Origin: Synergistaceae bacterium
Lineage (GTDB): Bacteria; Synergistota; Synergistia; Synergistales; Aminobacteriaceae
Assembly (NCBI GenBank): GCA_018436725.1
Contig: JAHDKT010000044.1
Span: 21,650-85,649, forward strand
Length of the DNA: 64,000 nucleotides
Direction of reading: 5' to 3'
The position numbers were made by a program, and so were the translations under genes. Positions within the stretch are counted from its first letter, which is position 1; each line of letters starts with the position of its first letter. Below the pieces are notes generated by a model. That model saw only the letters and a program-made list of their open reading frames with translations, was not told the origin of the DNA and did not search any database. Positions 45,270 to 54,863 of the stretch are shown here, piece by piece.

Positions 45270-45298
45270 TTGACAAGTCTATTTTTTGCACCTATTAT
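45270..45298 (+). promoter_or_regulatory. Promoter of the C69 dipeptidase gene
   Basis: TTGACA (45270-45275), 17-base spacer, TATTAT (45293-45298). Near consensus. It implies a 5' leader of about 280 bases before ATG 45584. Confidence 0.75.
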
Positions 45299-45304
45299 TT
45301 GAGA

Positions 45305-45583
45305 AGGAAAAACTTCGTCGATATTTAAAAATGGTGTTTTTGCTTCTTATCTAGGAGGAACGTCCTTCTATCGCGCCACGATGTCCTTCTTCGCCTTTTA
45401 CGTACATCGGCTGATTTAATGCTCAACGCTCCTGGTGTGTTCATGGCGTTCTCAGGAGTGAAGCGCAGTTTTTCCGGGGTGTGTTCTATATTTACTGCGC
45501 GCTACTACGACGGGAGACTCTGTTCGTCGGTTTTTCACCGATATGACGGAGCGTAGGGAATGTGAAAGAAAGGAGAGAGAACA
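45305..45583 (+). other. Long untranslated leader before the dipeptidase gene
   Basis: About 280 bases with no gene. It contains CTCCTG and CAGGAG arms around 45429-45462 and a small hairpin near 45529-45543, but no riboswitch class that I recognise. The lower half is AT-richer than its surroundings. A seven-codon frame at 45331 lacks a ribosome site. Confidence 0.4.
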
Positions 45584-47011
45584 ATGAGGTTTCGAGGATC
45601 GATACTTATGCTGATTGTGATCTTGATTCTGATTCCTGTGACAAGCGAAGGGTGTACCACCATTCTGGCGGGTAAGAATACGACTGCGGACGGCTCCGTG
45701 CTTCACGGACATAACGAAGATATGGGGTTCACCGCCGTAGGGCGCTTATGGCCAGTCCCCGCCGCCACACATCGGAAGGGAAGTACCGTTGATGTTCCGT
45801 ACGTCTCTCTTGAGCTTCCGGATGTCACCTACGGATACTGGGCCTCGGGCAACGCATTTGGAACGTCCGGGCTCGGAATAGCCGCAGAATCCCGCTCCTA
45901 CGACTCCGTTCTCGTCGGTATGAACGAATTCGGTCTTACCATGAGCTGCAACTGGATGTATTCAAAAGAAGAAAATCTTCCGGGTCAGGGAGTCCGCAGG
46001 TACGCTCTTCGACAGCTCATCCTCGAACGGGCAAAAACGGCGCGGGAAGCGGTCGAGTTCATAGGAAAAATCATCGATACGCATTCTCAGGCCGACTGGG
46101 GAGGTTTGACATACTGCCTCGCCGACCCCGATGAAGCGTGGATTGTCGAGACCACATCGAAAAACTGGGTGGCGCGCCGAGTGAAAGACGACGAGGTTCT
46201 TGTGATCGCAAACCGTTTCACCATCGGAGAAGAGTACGATATAGCAAGCAAGGGACTCCTCGACACGGCGCAAAAAAAAGGCTGGTTCGATCCGTCGAAG
46301 GGAAAACCCTTTAACTTCAAAGCCTCGTACGGCGATCCCGTCCGTATGAGTTCCCCGTACGACATCGACAGGGAGGAGAGGGCGTACGCTCTTCTGAAGG
46401 GAAAAACCGGAGCGCTTCTTCCGGCGGATCTTATGCTGGTCTTAACGGACGCCTACGAAGGAACGACCAAGTATCACAAACCGATCAACCATATCGAGCC
46501 GTGGGAGGATGTCACCGACAAGCTGCTCATTCCCAGAGCGATCCGGACGAATCTCTGTCAATCCTCCACAGTGGCGCATCTGCGGGGGAATATACCCGCG
46601 GACGTCGGGAACGTTCTCTGGTATGCAATGGCTGTTCCCGGCTACTCCGGCTACTTCCCCGTCTATGCGGGAGCCTCTTCCGTTCCGGACGAGTTCATGA
46701 ACGTCAACAGCGCCTACGGAGCTACTTCGGCATGGTGGACTTTCCGTATGCTCCAGAAGATCACGGATACGGAGCATGATCTTCTTTTCAGCATACTCAG
46801 GAGTTTCTGGGAAGGAGAGCGGGCGGCGGCGATGATCGGCGCCGCGACGGTCGAGGAGAGAGCCCTGCGTCTTATCGAGGAGGGGAAAAAAGACGACGCG
46901 AGGAAGTTACTGGATCGCTTCACTTTCGCACGAGCGAAAGACACGCTGCAGAACGCGCACGTATTCCTTCGCAAGTTCCAGGACAAAACGGGAAACGTCC
47001 CGATCCACTAA
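45584..47011 (+). CDS. Exported C69 family dipeptidase
   Basis: A 475-residue Ntn-hydrolase of peptidase family C69 (PepD-like). Residues 1-23 are a signal peptide; C24 in SEGCTTILAGKNTTADGS would become the N-terminal nucleophile after cleavage, and HNED follows as usual. Conserved blocks AAESRSYDS, NWMYSKEE and IANRFTIG fit the family. A periplasmic or secreted form would feed peptides to an amino-acid fermenter. Good ribosome site AAGGAGAG. It stands alone between a strong promoter and a terminator. Confidence 0.9.
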   Translation: MRFRGSILMLIVILILIPVTSEGCTTILAGKNTTADGSVLHGHNEDMGFTAVGRLWPVPAATHRKGSTVDVPYVSLELPDVTYGYWASGNAFGTSGLGIAAESRSYDSVLVGMNEFGLTMSCNWMYSKEENLPGQGVRRYALRQLILERAKTAREAVEFIGKIIDTHSQADWGGLTYCLADPDEAWIVETTSKNWVARRVKDDEVLVIANRFTIGEEYDIASKGLLDTAQKKGWFDPSKGKPFNFKASYGDPVRMSSPYDIDREERAYALLKGKTGALLPADLMLVLTDAYEGTTKYHKPINHIEPWEDVTDKLLIPRAIRTNLCQSSTVAHLRGNIPADVGNVLWYAMAVPGYSGYFPVYAGASSVPDEFMNVNSAYGATSAWWTFRMLQKITDTEHDLLFSILRSFWEGERAAAMIGAATVEERALRLIEEGKKDDARKLLDRFTFARAKDTLQNAHVFLRKFQDKTGNVPIH

Positions 47012-47043
47012 TATACTTTTATAATATTTTGAACAACACCCCA

Positions 47044-47072
47044 ATCCGCCTTGAAAAACAAGGCGGATCTTT
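47044..47072 (+). terminator. Terminator of the dipeptidase gene
   Basis: ATCCGCCTTG, loop AAAAA, CAAGGCGGAT (perfect 10-bp stem), then CTTTTCTT. Confidence 0.88.
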
Positions 47073-47126
47073 TCTTATACTTTCGCATAATAAGATTTTT
47101 TTATTCTTCAGAAATTTTTTCGAAAG

Positions 47127-48890
47127 CTAGAGGACGGAAGCGAGAAGACGAAGCGCTTCTTCGAGCGCCGCGGCGAACCGTTCGTTCAGGTCGCCGTCCT
47201 CCGCCCAGGAGGCGATGTGGAAGACGAAGCTCTCGTTTCTCGAAAGATAACGAACGGAAAGGCCGCCTCTCTGGACCGGGCCGTACCCGGCGAGCGCAAG
47301 CCCTTCCCCGGTCGTCGTGCTCGTCGAGAGAGAACATGACGTCAGCTTCGTCCATGCCGGAGAAGAGTAAATTCCTGGTTCGGCGGCGATACCGAGTTCC
47401 GTGCCGCGCATACGCCATATCTCCCGAAGAAGGCCGAGGTGCCCCTCCGTTCCCCTGCCGGACAGGCATTCCTCTATTCGTTCCTTGTGGGCCACGCTCG
47501 CCGCGAGCAGGAGAGGTCGGAGAGACAACCGGTCGCACGCACCCGAGCACAGCGCGTCGAGAAAGGCGGCGGCTTCCCCGGTGAGCGGACGGGTTCCCTC
47601 GGTCCGTCCTCCGGCGAAACGGCGCATGTGGACGGACTCGTACGCGCTTCTCCACTCTCCCCGGGTCATACGTCCCGCAAGAAGAAGCGCAAGCTGTACG
47701 AAGGCGTCGGGGCTGACGCCGGCACGCTTCGGAAGATCGCTTCCGAAAGAGGAAACGCGGAGAACGCTCTGGCGACGTCTTCGCGAAAGCTCGCAGGCGC
47801 TCTTCTCGGCCTCCCCGAGGAAGGCGCGCGACTCCGGGGAAAGGTAAAAACGGAGAGGAAGGGGTTCGGAGAGATTCTTCGCGGTTCCTCCCGCAGCGTG
47901 CGCGCGTTCCAGAACCGTCTTCACGAGCGGTCCCATGTGCGTGCCGTCGCGCGCCGAGTGCTCGAAGTTGATCCCCGCCCATCCGTCCACCGTGACGATG
48001 ATCTGCAGCGCCTTCTCGTACCATGCGTTCTTCCCCTCGTCGAAGAGGAAACGATGCGCGGCCTCCTCCGGCCGCCCTCCGCAGGGAGAATCCAGGCGCA
48101 GAACGAAAAGGGCGTGCTCGACCATATCCAGAAGGCGGGAGTTTTCCTCCGAAGAGGCGCGCAACAGTACTCGCCCTCTCGCGGCTTCATCGCGAGGAAG
48201 ACAGGTCAGCAACCCCGGAGAAAGATCCCCGGAAGCGCCGGTCGCCGCAATACGTTCGAGCAGTTCGGAGGTTTCTTCTAAAGGGCGCGGCTCTCCGCCG
48301 GGCGAGATCAGTTCAAGGAGATGAAAAGAACCTTTCGAGAGAATGATCGCGCTTCTGCCCGCAAGACTCTCCGAGTTTCCTTGAATCGGGAGATCTCGAG
48401 GAACCGCCGCACTGCGGGATGCGCGGAAAATCGAGGTGAAGCTCTTCATGCAGAGGGGTTCTCCCCGCAGTACGTCGGGTTCGAGTTCCCCGCGATCTAT
48501 CGTTGTACAGAGGGACGCAGCCGCAAGCGCCAGACGGGCCGCGAGGCGGAAGGGATTCTCTTCGCCCGGAAGGGAGTCGGGATCGAAGATATAGAAGGGG
48601 TTGGCATAAACCGGCAACGGTTCTCTACAATTCAGATACCAGCCCTCCCAGTAGGGAACGCTCCGGAGGATGTCATCTCCTTCCTCGCTCCTGATTCGCT
48701 CCAGCGCTCCCTGCAAAAGCTCCGCATCGCGCAGGAGGAAGTCATCGACGGCATCCCGCGAACTGCTGCGCTCCGCATCGTTCAGAAGGGGATCGCTCCA
48801 GTGAAGGAGACGGGCGCAACTCCGTCGGACGTCGTCGAACGGGGGAGGAGGAAGCGCGCTTCGCTCGTTACTGCGGAAAGACGCCTTCAT
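47127..48890 (-). CDS. Choline/carnitine O-acyltransferase family protein
   Basis: A 587-residue protein with the hallmarks of carnitine/choline acyltransferases, a family best known from eukaryotes: WYLNCREPLPVYANPF near 84-99, LCMKSFTSIFRASR, the catalytic NFEHSARDG (H311), ESVHMRRFAGGRTEGTR, an STS motif in LSTSTT and the late GYGPVQRG. The catalytic His and DG pair are intact, so an acyl transfer between CoA and a hydroxy-ammonium or similar acceptor is likely. It is the last gene of the FapA-PAS operon, overlapping the PAS gene by 23 bp without a good ribosome site. The acceptor is not known; carnitine is not certain. Confidence 0.8.
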   Translation of the reverse strand: MKASFRSNERSALPPPPFDDVRRSCARLLHWSDPLLNDAERSSSRDAVDDFLLRDAELLQGALERIRSEEGDDILRSVPYWEGWYLNCREPLPVYANPFYIFDPDSLPGEENPFRLAARLALAAASLCTTIDRGELEPDVLRGEPLCMKSFTSIFRASRSAAVPRDLPIQGNSESLAGRSAIILSKGSFHLLELISPGGEPRPLEETSELLERIAATGASGDLSPGLLTCLPRDEAARGRVLLRASSEENSRLLDMVEHALFVLRLDSPCGGRPEEAAHRFLFDEGKNAWYEKALQIIVTVDGWAGINFEHSARDGTHMGPLVKTVLERAHAAGGTAKNLSEPLPLRFYLSPESRAFLGEAEKSACELSRRRRQSVLRVSSFGSDLPKRAGVSPDAFVQLALLLAGRMTRGEWRSAYESVHMRRFAGGRTEGTRPLTGEAAAFLDALCSGACDRLSLRPLLLAASVAHKERIEECLSGRGTEGHLGLLREIWRMRGTELGIAAEPGIYSSPAWTKLTSCSLSTSTTTGEGLALAGYGPVQRGGLSVRYLSRNESFVFHIASWAEDGDLNERFAAALEEALRLLASVL

Positions 48891-50121
48891 GCTTCTTTTC
48901 GCTCTCGGCTATCTCCCGCACAAGAGAGAAAACGAGCACCTTGCCGTCGTAGAGCAGGGGGGAAGCCTGCGCTTCCACCTTCCGTACGACTCCGTCTTTG
49001 CGGCGGTGAAAGAAGACGAAGCTGTTCCGTTCGCCGTTGCGAATCCGCTGTAAATACTGCTTGAGTTCCGGTGGGGGAGATATGTTGATCTCGAAAAAGC
49101 AAATGCCGGCCAGCTCCTCCCTGGAGTAGCCATAGAAACGGCAGGCTGCGTCGTTGCAGTCCAAAATTCTGCACTCTTCCGGATCGATGATGAGCATCAC
49201 CATGTTGGAGTTGAGGAAAATCGACGAGTAGCGTCGCTCGCTCTCTCTGAGGGCTCCTTCCAACGCGCGTATTTCCGTTAGATCTCTCCCGGCGGCGATG
49301 ACGCCTTCCTCGTTCTCCTCTTCGCTCTTCCATCGACTGCACGTCCAGGCGATCGTGCGGGTTCGGCCGCCGCTCACGGAAACCTCCGTCTCCAATTCCC
49401 CGGAAGAACCCGCCGCTCCGTTTGCCAAGCGATTCATCCCCTCAAGCACGTACTCCCGGTAGAGATCTTCCGGGAAGAGCTTCTCCAAAACGCGAGCATC
49501 CGGAGACAGGGCCTCTTCGCTGCAATAACCGCTCAGCCGTTCGGCCGCTTTATTCCAAAGGATAGGGTTCCAGCGCTTGTCGAAGATCATCAACCAGACG
49601 TTCATGCCGTCAAGTATCTCGTCGAGGAAGCGCCGGTCGAGCCGGCGTTCTCTCTCCGCCAGCACCGAATCCGTCACGTCGCTGAAGACGAGCGCGATTC
49701 GCCCCCATTCGGGAGAGAAAACCCACATGTCGAAATACTTGCCGATCTTCGGGTAGTGCGCTTTGAACCGCACCTTGCTTCTTGTCTCGGCGACGCGGAC
49801 AAAGACATCGAAATACGGAACCTTCTCTCCGAAGATCTCGCTCCCCTTCCTGCCCACGGCCCTTTCCGCCGAAATACCGGAAACGTGTTCAAAGGCGGGA
49901 TTGACCTTCTCGCAGATGAAATCCTCAACTTCGCCGGAATCGTCGTAAAGAAGGCGATACACGGAAACCGCTTGTTCCATGCTCCAGAGGACCGCTTTGC
50001 AGAGAGCGTGCTCGCCGTTATCCGAAAAGTCCTCGCAGGCGACCCCTTCTTCTTCAGCTTTCCGGACGATCTCGTTCAGCTCTTCCAATTGATCTAAAAG
50101 GCTGTCGTCCCAGTTCTCCAC
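48868..50121 (-). CDS. PAS-domain sensor, copy 2
   Basis: A 417-residue soluble protein with three PAS-like domains (about 45-155, 165-285, 295-405; PAC-type ends and SGYCSEEAL, YGYSREELAG) and no output domain, so it must signal through a partner. The N-terminus (MENWDDSLLDQLEELNEIV) and first two domains match the upstream PAS protein at 51704-53314, which is a paralogue. It is 31 bp after a FapA-like gene and overlaps the acyltransferase gene. Confidence 0.85.
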   Translation of the reverse strand: MENWDDSLLDQLEELNEIVRKAEEEGVACEDFSDNGEHALCKAVLWSMEQAVSVYRLLYDDSGEVEDFICEKVNPAFEHVSGISAERAVGRKGSEIFGEKVPYFDVFVRVAETRSKVRFKAHYPKIGKYFDMWVFSPEWGRIALVFSDVTDSVLAERERRLDRRFLDEILDGMNVWLMIFDKRWNPILWNKAAERLSGYCSEEALSPDARVLEKLFPEDLYREYVLEGMNRLANGAAGSSGELETEVSVSGGRTRTIAWTCSRWKSEEENEEGVIAAGRDLTEIRALEGALRESERRYSSIFLNSNMVMLIIDPEECRILDCNDAACRFYGYSREELAGICFFEINISPPPELKQYLQRIRNGERNSFVFFHRRKDGVVRKVEAQASPLLYDGKVLVFSLVREIAESEKKHEGVFPQ

Positions 50122-50152
50122 TCAATCCAACCCCTCTCCGCCGAAACTCGGC

Positions 50153-51670
50153 TCAATACAGCCCCTTCTGTATGTTTCCGTTCTTCCGGTCAAAATAGTA
50201 GCCTGCGCTCAACTCCGCAGAAGAAACAGTTATCTGGGACTCCCAAATCTTCAGCGTGACGTTCGCGTAAATCTTATCCCGGATTTTGATGAGCGGAGTT
50301 CCTTTTCTTTCAGCGAGTATCGCCCGTTTTTCATCCTCGATCTTTCCCGCGAACTCGGCCATGTTTCCGCCGACTTTTTTGTGGTAGCGCGCCAGAAGAA
50401 AGAGCTTCCCCTTCTCCTCCTCCGAAAGACGCTCCAGATCGAAACCGAGGCCGGGGCGTTTTATCGAGAGCATGGCCTGTTCGATCTTCGTTTTCATCGC
50501 TTCAAGCTCCGCCTTCTTCGCCGTCAATTCGGCGATATTTCTGTTTCTGACCGCATCGCGCCCCGCTTCGAGCAAAGTTTTCGGCTCCATGGCGGAACCG
50601 GCCGAGAGCGTCTTGATCGTCGTTCCGGCGGTCGTAACGCCGCCGATGATCCCTCGCCGGTTCTTCCCCTGCACGAGGACGGATTGCCTTGCTTCGAGCG
50701 CGGCGAAGAGGGTGTAGCCCAAAATTTCGATGTTCACGCCGGAGACGAGCAGACCGTACTCCACGAACCCCGCGCGGATATCCTCCCCCGCCCGGATTTC
50801 ACAATGTTCGCCGACGATGCCTCCTTCGACGATGCAACTTCCCGCAGCCTCGATGCGCGCGTTGTAGACGGAGCCCGTTACAGAGACATCCCGCCCTGCC
50901 CTCACGGAAAAACCCTCCGTCACCGAACCGCGGACGACCACCGAACCTATGAAGTCTATATCTCCGGACAGCAGATCGACATCGCCCGGAATCACAAGGA
51001 CCGGGAGCACGTCCAGCTCGCCGCCGCGGAAGACGGGCTGCCCTACGTCGCGGGCGGTGAGCACTTCCGTAAGGCCGGCCTCCTCGGAGACGACGACGCC
51101 CTCTCCGAACTTCACCCGAAAAGGCGCCGGACGGCGCGAAGGAAGCGGCTGACCGTAGATGTCGACACCTTCTATTCCGTCACGAGGAGGACGCACCTTG
51201 GCGATCATGTCGCCGGCATGGACGATAGGGATACGCCAGATGTTTTTCCAGTCGATCGCGCGGTCGTCGGTTTCGTCGACCAGCTTGACCTTCTCGAAGG
51301 GTACGAGAAATTCTATCTTCCCCTCCGCCGGGTCGACCGGAGGCGTTCCCGACGCTACCAAGGCATCGGAGTCCGTTACTTCGCCGCCGTTGTTGCATCG
51401 TTCAACGATGGTCCGAACTTTTTCGCGATCAAGAGAGCGGAGTCCGGTCTCCTCCAGAGCCGCGACAATCTCCGCCGCGTTCAAAGGATTTCCGTCGCCG
51501 ATCGAAGAGTAGGTATCCAGCCATGCGTGCAGACGATCATCGGAGACTCGGAGTTCCCATGACGCGTCTTTGCTCTCCGTCGGCAACGCGCCGGTCTCCT
51601 TCGCCCCGGAGAGGAAGTGGTCGATCTCCGTCACCAGTCTCTCCAGATTGGCCATCCGCAGTTCGTCCAT
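50153..51670 (-). CDS. DUF342/FapA-like protein, copy 2
   Basis: A 505-residue protein of the DUF342/FapA family: N-terminal region to about 170, a central beta-helix-like block (DVDLLSGDIDFIGSVVVRGS, IRAGEDIRAGFVEYG), then a charged helical segment. DUF342 proteins form oligomeric beta-helical scaffolds; FapA in Vibrio binds and positions flagellar proteins. It is the same length as the copy at 53346-54863 and visibly alike throughout (WKN[IL]W, RNRRGIIGG, LLEAGRD). Both are followed by PAS genes. Confidence 0.85.
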   Translation of the reverse strand: MDELRMANLERLVTEIDHFLSGAKETGALPTESKDASWELRVSDDRLHAWLDTYSSIGDGNPLNAAEIVAALEETGLRSLDREKVRTIVERCNNGGEVTDSDALVASGTPPVDPAEGKIEFLVPFEKVKLVDETDDRAIDWKNIWRIPIVHAGDMIAKVRPPRDGIEGVDIYGQPLPSRRPAPFRVKFGEGVVVSEEAGLTEVLTARDVGQPVFRGGELDVLPVLVIPGDVDLLSGDIDFIGSVVVRGSVTEGFSVRAGRDVSVTGSVYNARIEAAGSCIVEGGIVGEHCEIRAGEDIRAGFVEYGLLVSGVNIEILGYTLFAALEARQSVLVQGKNRRGIIGGVTTAGTTIKTLSAGSAMEPKTLLEAGRDAVRNRNIAELTAKKAELEAMKTKIEQAMLSIKRPGLGFDLERLSEEEKGKLFLLARYHKKVGGNMAEFAGKIEDEKRAILAERKGTPLIKIRDKIYANVTLKIWESQITVSSAELSAGYYFDRKNGNIQKGLY

Positions 51671-51703
51671 GCGTTTTCTCCTTCCCGCCCAGGCGCTTCC
51701 GGC

Positions 51704-53314
51704 TTACGGAACCCGCCGCATCGAGCAAAAAACCATATCGACGCCGCCGGTGTCGTTGCACACCGCGTGCAGAGCGTACTCCAAAGGCATCTCGCCGGTT
51801 CTTGCCGGAAGAACGATGACGCCGTATTTCGATCTCCCACCGGCGAACACCTCCGCCAGATGTTCGCCGAACACGGCGACCCGTTCCTTGGGAATACCGA
51901 GCAACTCCCATGAAAGTCCGACCATCTCCTCAGGTTTCCGGTCGAAGAGCGCCGCGCCCTTTTTGCCGGAGAAACACGCTCTTCCTCCGCGATCGAAGAC
52001 GTAGAGGTAGTCGGAAGAACTCTCTAAAATGCCGCCGAGTATCTTCGCCTGCAAGGCGCAATCGAAGGAGAAGAGGGAGAGCTGTTCTTCAAGACGCTGC
52101 TTCTCGGTGATATCATGAAGAATTGAAAAGAGATAGGTTCTTCCTTGAAACGGCATCGGCGAAGCGTATACCTCCACGGTACGGATTTCACCGTTCTTGA
52201 GGCGATGCGGGAAGACGAATCGGTTCTTCCCCCGATTCTTCGCCTCTTCCATGTTCTTGCGGAGTTCTTTCTCCGAAAGCAAATTGAAATCCCTGTTCGT
52301 CAGGGCGAGCATCTCTTCTCTGGAATAACCGTAGAGGGCGAGCGCCGCATCGTTGCAGTCGCAAACGGCGCCTGTTTCCGGGTCGACGAGCAGCATGGGA
52401 GCCCGCGTCTCCCGAAAGGCCGCGGCGTACCGCCGTTCGCTCTCCTCAAGCTCCTCCTCCATTCGCCGCGTTTCGGTCACGTCGCGCCCTAGAAAAAGAA
52501 GCCCTTCAGCTCCGACGTCCTCGAAATTCCACGTGCGTATCGTCCATTCTACACGGATACACTTTCCGGCGTCATCACATACTCCGGTTTCCAAACGGAA
52601 TTTCGACACGCCGTTCCGGCGGCAGTCGAGTTGCTTGAGAACGGATTCCCTGACATTCTCCTCCTCGGAGAAGATACTCCAAAAATCGAACCCTCCCGAG
52701 AGCGCCTCTTCGGCGGAAATACCGGACATTCGCTCCGCCGCACCATTCCAGAAAACGACTCTTCCCTGCTCGTCGATCAGCGCTATCCAGACATCCACGC
52801 TTCCCAGAACGCTTTCCGTAAAACGCTCGTTTTCACGTCGTTCCCTTTCGGCAACAGCATGTCTGCTTGCATCGGAGAAGACCATGCAGAAGATCTCTCC
52901 TCCCGGAGAAAAAACGAGTATATCAAACACCTTGCCGAACTTCTCCAGGTACAACATCAAAGAGAATGATTCTCTCTCGGTCAGCGCTTTACTGAAAAAT
53001 TCAAGGCCCGGGACATTCCGTCCTCCGCCGAAGAAAAAGTCGCTCCCCTTTCGGCCCGTCGTATTTTCCGAGTCCGCGCCGAAGAGCGTGCAGAATGCGG
53101 GGTTAACGCTCTCCAGAAGAAAATCTTCGGGAGCCCCCCGCGTATCGAAAAGCATCCGGCAGACGGCAACTCCGCGCGATGTCGAGTAGTAGACGAATCC
53201 CTTCGAATCCAGCGTTCCGTCCCGCTCCGCCAAAGACGCCTCGTCGGAGCGGCGTGCGGCCTCGGAGGCTATCGCCTCGATCCTCTTCAATACCGCATCG
53301 TTCCATTGTTCCAT
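51704..53314 (-). CDS. PAS-domain sensor, copy 1
   Basis: A 536-residue protein with four PAS-like domains and no effector. Domains 1-3 match the downstream PAS protein; a fourth (SDYLYVFDRGGRACFSGKKG) is extra. The start MEQWND is chosen from GGAGGAGG; the frame is open further upstream without such a site. It lies 31 bp after the first FapA-like gene and 33 bp before the second. Confidence 0.85.
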   Translation of the reverse strand: MEQWNDAVLKRIEAIASEAARRSDEASLAERDGTLDSKGFVYYSTSRGVAVCRMLFDTRGAPEDFLLESVNPAFCTLFGADSENTTGRKGSDFFFGGGRNVPGLEFFSKALTERESFSLMLYLEKFGKVFDILVFSPGGEIFCMVFSDASRHAVAERERRENERFTESVLGSVDVWIALIDEQGRVVFWNGAAERMSGISAEEALSGGFDFWSIFSEEENVRESVLKQLDCRRNGVSKFRLETGVCDDAGKCIRVEWTIRTWNFEDVGAEGLLFLGRDVTETRRMEEELEESERRYAAAFRETRAPMLLVDPETGAVCDCNDAALALYGYSREEMLALTNRDFNLLSEKELRKNMEEAKNRGKNRFVFPHRLKNGEIRTVEVYASPMPFQGRTYLFSILHDITEKQRLEEQLSLFSFDCALQAKILGGILESSSDYLYVFDRGGRACFSGKKGAALFDRKPEEMVGLSWELLGIPKERVAVFGEHLAEVFAGGRSKYGVIVLPARTGEMPLEYALHAVCNDTGGVDMVFCSMRRVP

Positions 53315-53345
53315 CGGCTTCCTCCTCCTTCCGAAAAGGCCTCGC

Positions 53346-54863
53346 TCAGAAAATGCCTCGCGCGATCGAAAAACTGTCTTTGTCCATGAAGAAAGAAACA
53401 TGGGATTCCTGCTGTTTGAGCACCAAACTCTGCCCCCAGAGCTTTATCGTGACGTTCGGATAGACTCTGTCTCGAATACGGATGCGCGGGACGAAGCGCT
53501 GTTCGGCGACGGACGCGCGTTTTTCGTTTTCTATCCGCGCCGCCATTAACTCTATGGCGTCTTTGATGTTGCCGTGGTAGCGCACCAAAAGAAGCAGTTT
53601 TCCCTTCTCGGACTCGTTCAACCGCTCCAGATCCAGAGACGTCCCGCTTCCCTTGATCGAGAGGATCGCCTTCTCGATCTTCACCTGCATCGCCCGGTAC
53701 GCTTCCTTTTTGCTTTCAAGCTCCAGCAGCGTGCGCGCTCGGAACGGATCGCGCCCCGCTTCGAGCAGCGTGGAGGATTCCATGGGAGAACCGGCGGAAA
53801 GAGCTTCGACGCAACTTCCTGCGATGCAGCTTCCTCCGACGATTCCTCTTCGGTTCCTTCCCTGCACATACACCGATTCACCGGCTTCGAGCGTGGCGAA
53901 CAGAGCGTAGCCGAAAATCTCGAGCTTTCGCGAGGCGCTGACGCCGGCGTACTCGACCACGCCTATACGAACATCCTCCCCCGCGGAGACGAACGCTCGC
54001 TCCCCTGTTGCGCCTCCCTTGACAACGCAACTGCCCTCGGCCTGTATGCGGGCGTTGTACACCCATCCGAACACGCTTACGTCCTTTCCCGCACGCACCG
54101 AAAAGCCCTCCAGCACCGAACCGGTCACCAGAACGGAACCGGTAAATTCGACATTGCCCGTCGCCATGTTCACATCGCCGTCGATGACCAGCAGGGGGTG
54201 CACATCGAGCACGTTGTCGCTGAACACAGGCTGTCCGACGACCCGCGCCGAAGCGACTTCGACGCTGCCGTCCTCGTGTACCGATACGTTCACTCCTTCG
54301 CCGTACCGAATCCGGAAGAATGTGTGCGACGCGGCGGGAAGAGGATCGCCGAAGACATCGACGCCGTCGGTGCCTTCCTTCGGAGGGTAGATGCGCGCGA
54401 TCACGTCGCCCTCGCGAACGGAGGGTGTAACCCACAAGTTTTTCCAGTCGACGGGGGCTTCGTCTTCCTCGGAGCGCTTCGCTCTTTCCATGAGGACGAG
54501 AAACTCCACTTCGCCAGGTACGGGGGCCACGGCGGGAACACCCCGCGCAACGACGGCGTCCTCGCCGGATGCCGGATACCCCGAGTCGCACAGCGCGGAC
54601 AACGCCATCACTCTGTCGCGGTCGATCGCGCGTACTCCCATAGTCTCCAACTCGTCGCAGATCTTTTGCGGGTCGGGAGGGAGGCCGTTCCCGACAGCAG
54701 GGTACATATCGAGAAATACCGCCAGACGGTCGTCCGCAACCCGCACCTCCCATGTCGCGTCCCTGTCCTCGGCTTGAGGGGCTACAGTCTCCCCGGCCCC
54801 GGAAAGCAACGCCTCTATCTCTCGGGTAAGCTTTTCGATATTCGCCATGCGCAGATCGCTCAT
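53346..54863 (-). CDS. DUF342/FapA-like protein, copy 1
   Basis: A 505-residue DUF342/FapA-family protein and first gene of the operon. Same architecture as copy 2: N-terminal region, central beta-helix (DVNMATGNVEFTGSVLVTGS; VSAGEDVRIGVVEYAG), helical C-terminal region (LERLNESEKGKLLLLVRYHG). Start after GGGAGGTT. The order FapA-PAS-FapA-PAS shows a two-gene tandem duplication. Confidence 0.85.
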   Translation of the reverse strand: MSDLRMANIEKLTREIEALLSGAGETVAPQAEDRDATWEVRVADDRLAVFLDMYPAVGNGLPPDPQKICDELETMGVRAIDRDRVMALSALCDSGYPASGEDAVVARGVPAVAPVPGEVEFLVLMERAKRSEEDEAPVDWKNLWVTPSVREGDVIARIYPPKEGTDGVDVFGDPLPAASHTFFRIRYGEGVNVSVHEDGSVEVASARVVGQPVFSDNVLDVHPLLVIDGDVNMATGNVEFTGSVLVTGSVLEGFSVRAGKDVSVFGWVYNARIQAEGSCVVKGGATGERAFVSAGEDVRIGVVEYAGVSASRKLEIFGYALFATLEAGESVYVQGRNRRGIVGGSCIAGSCVEALSAGSPMESSTLLEAGRDPFRARTLLELESKKEAYRAMQVKIEKAILSIKGSGTSLDLERLNESEKGKLLLLVRYHGNIKDAIELMAARIENEKRASVAEQRFVPRIRIRDRVYPNVTIKLWGQSLVLKQQESHVSFFMDKDSFSIARGIF

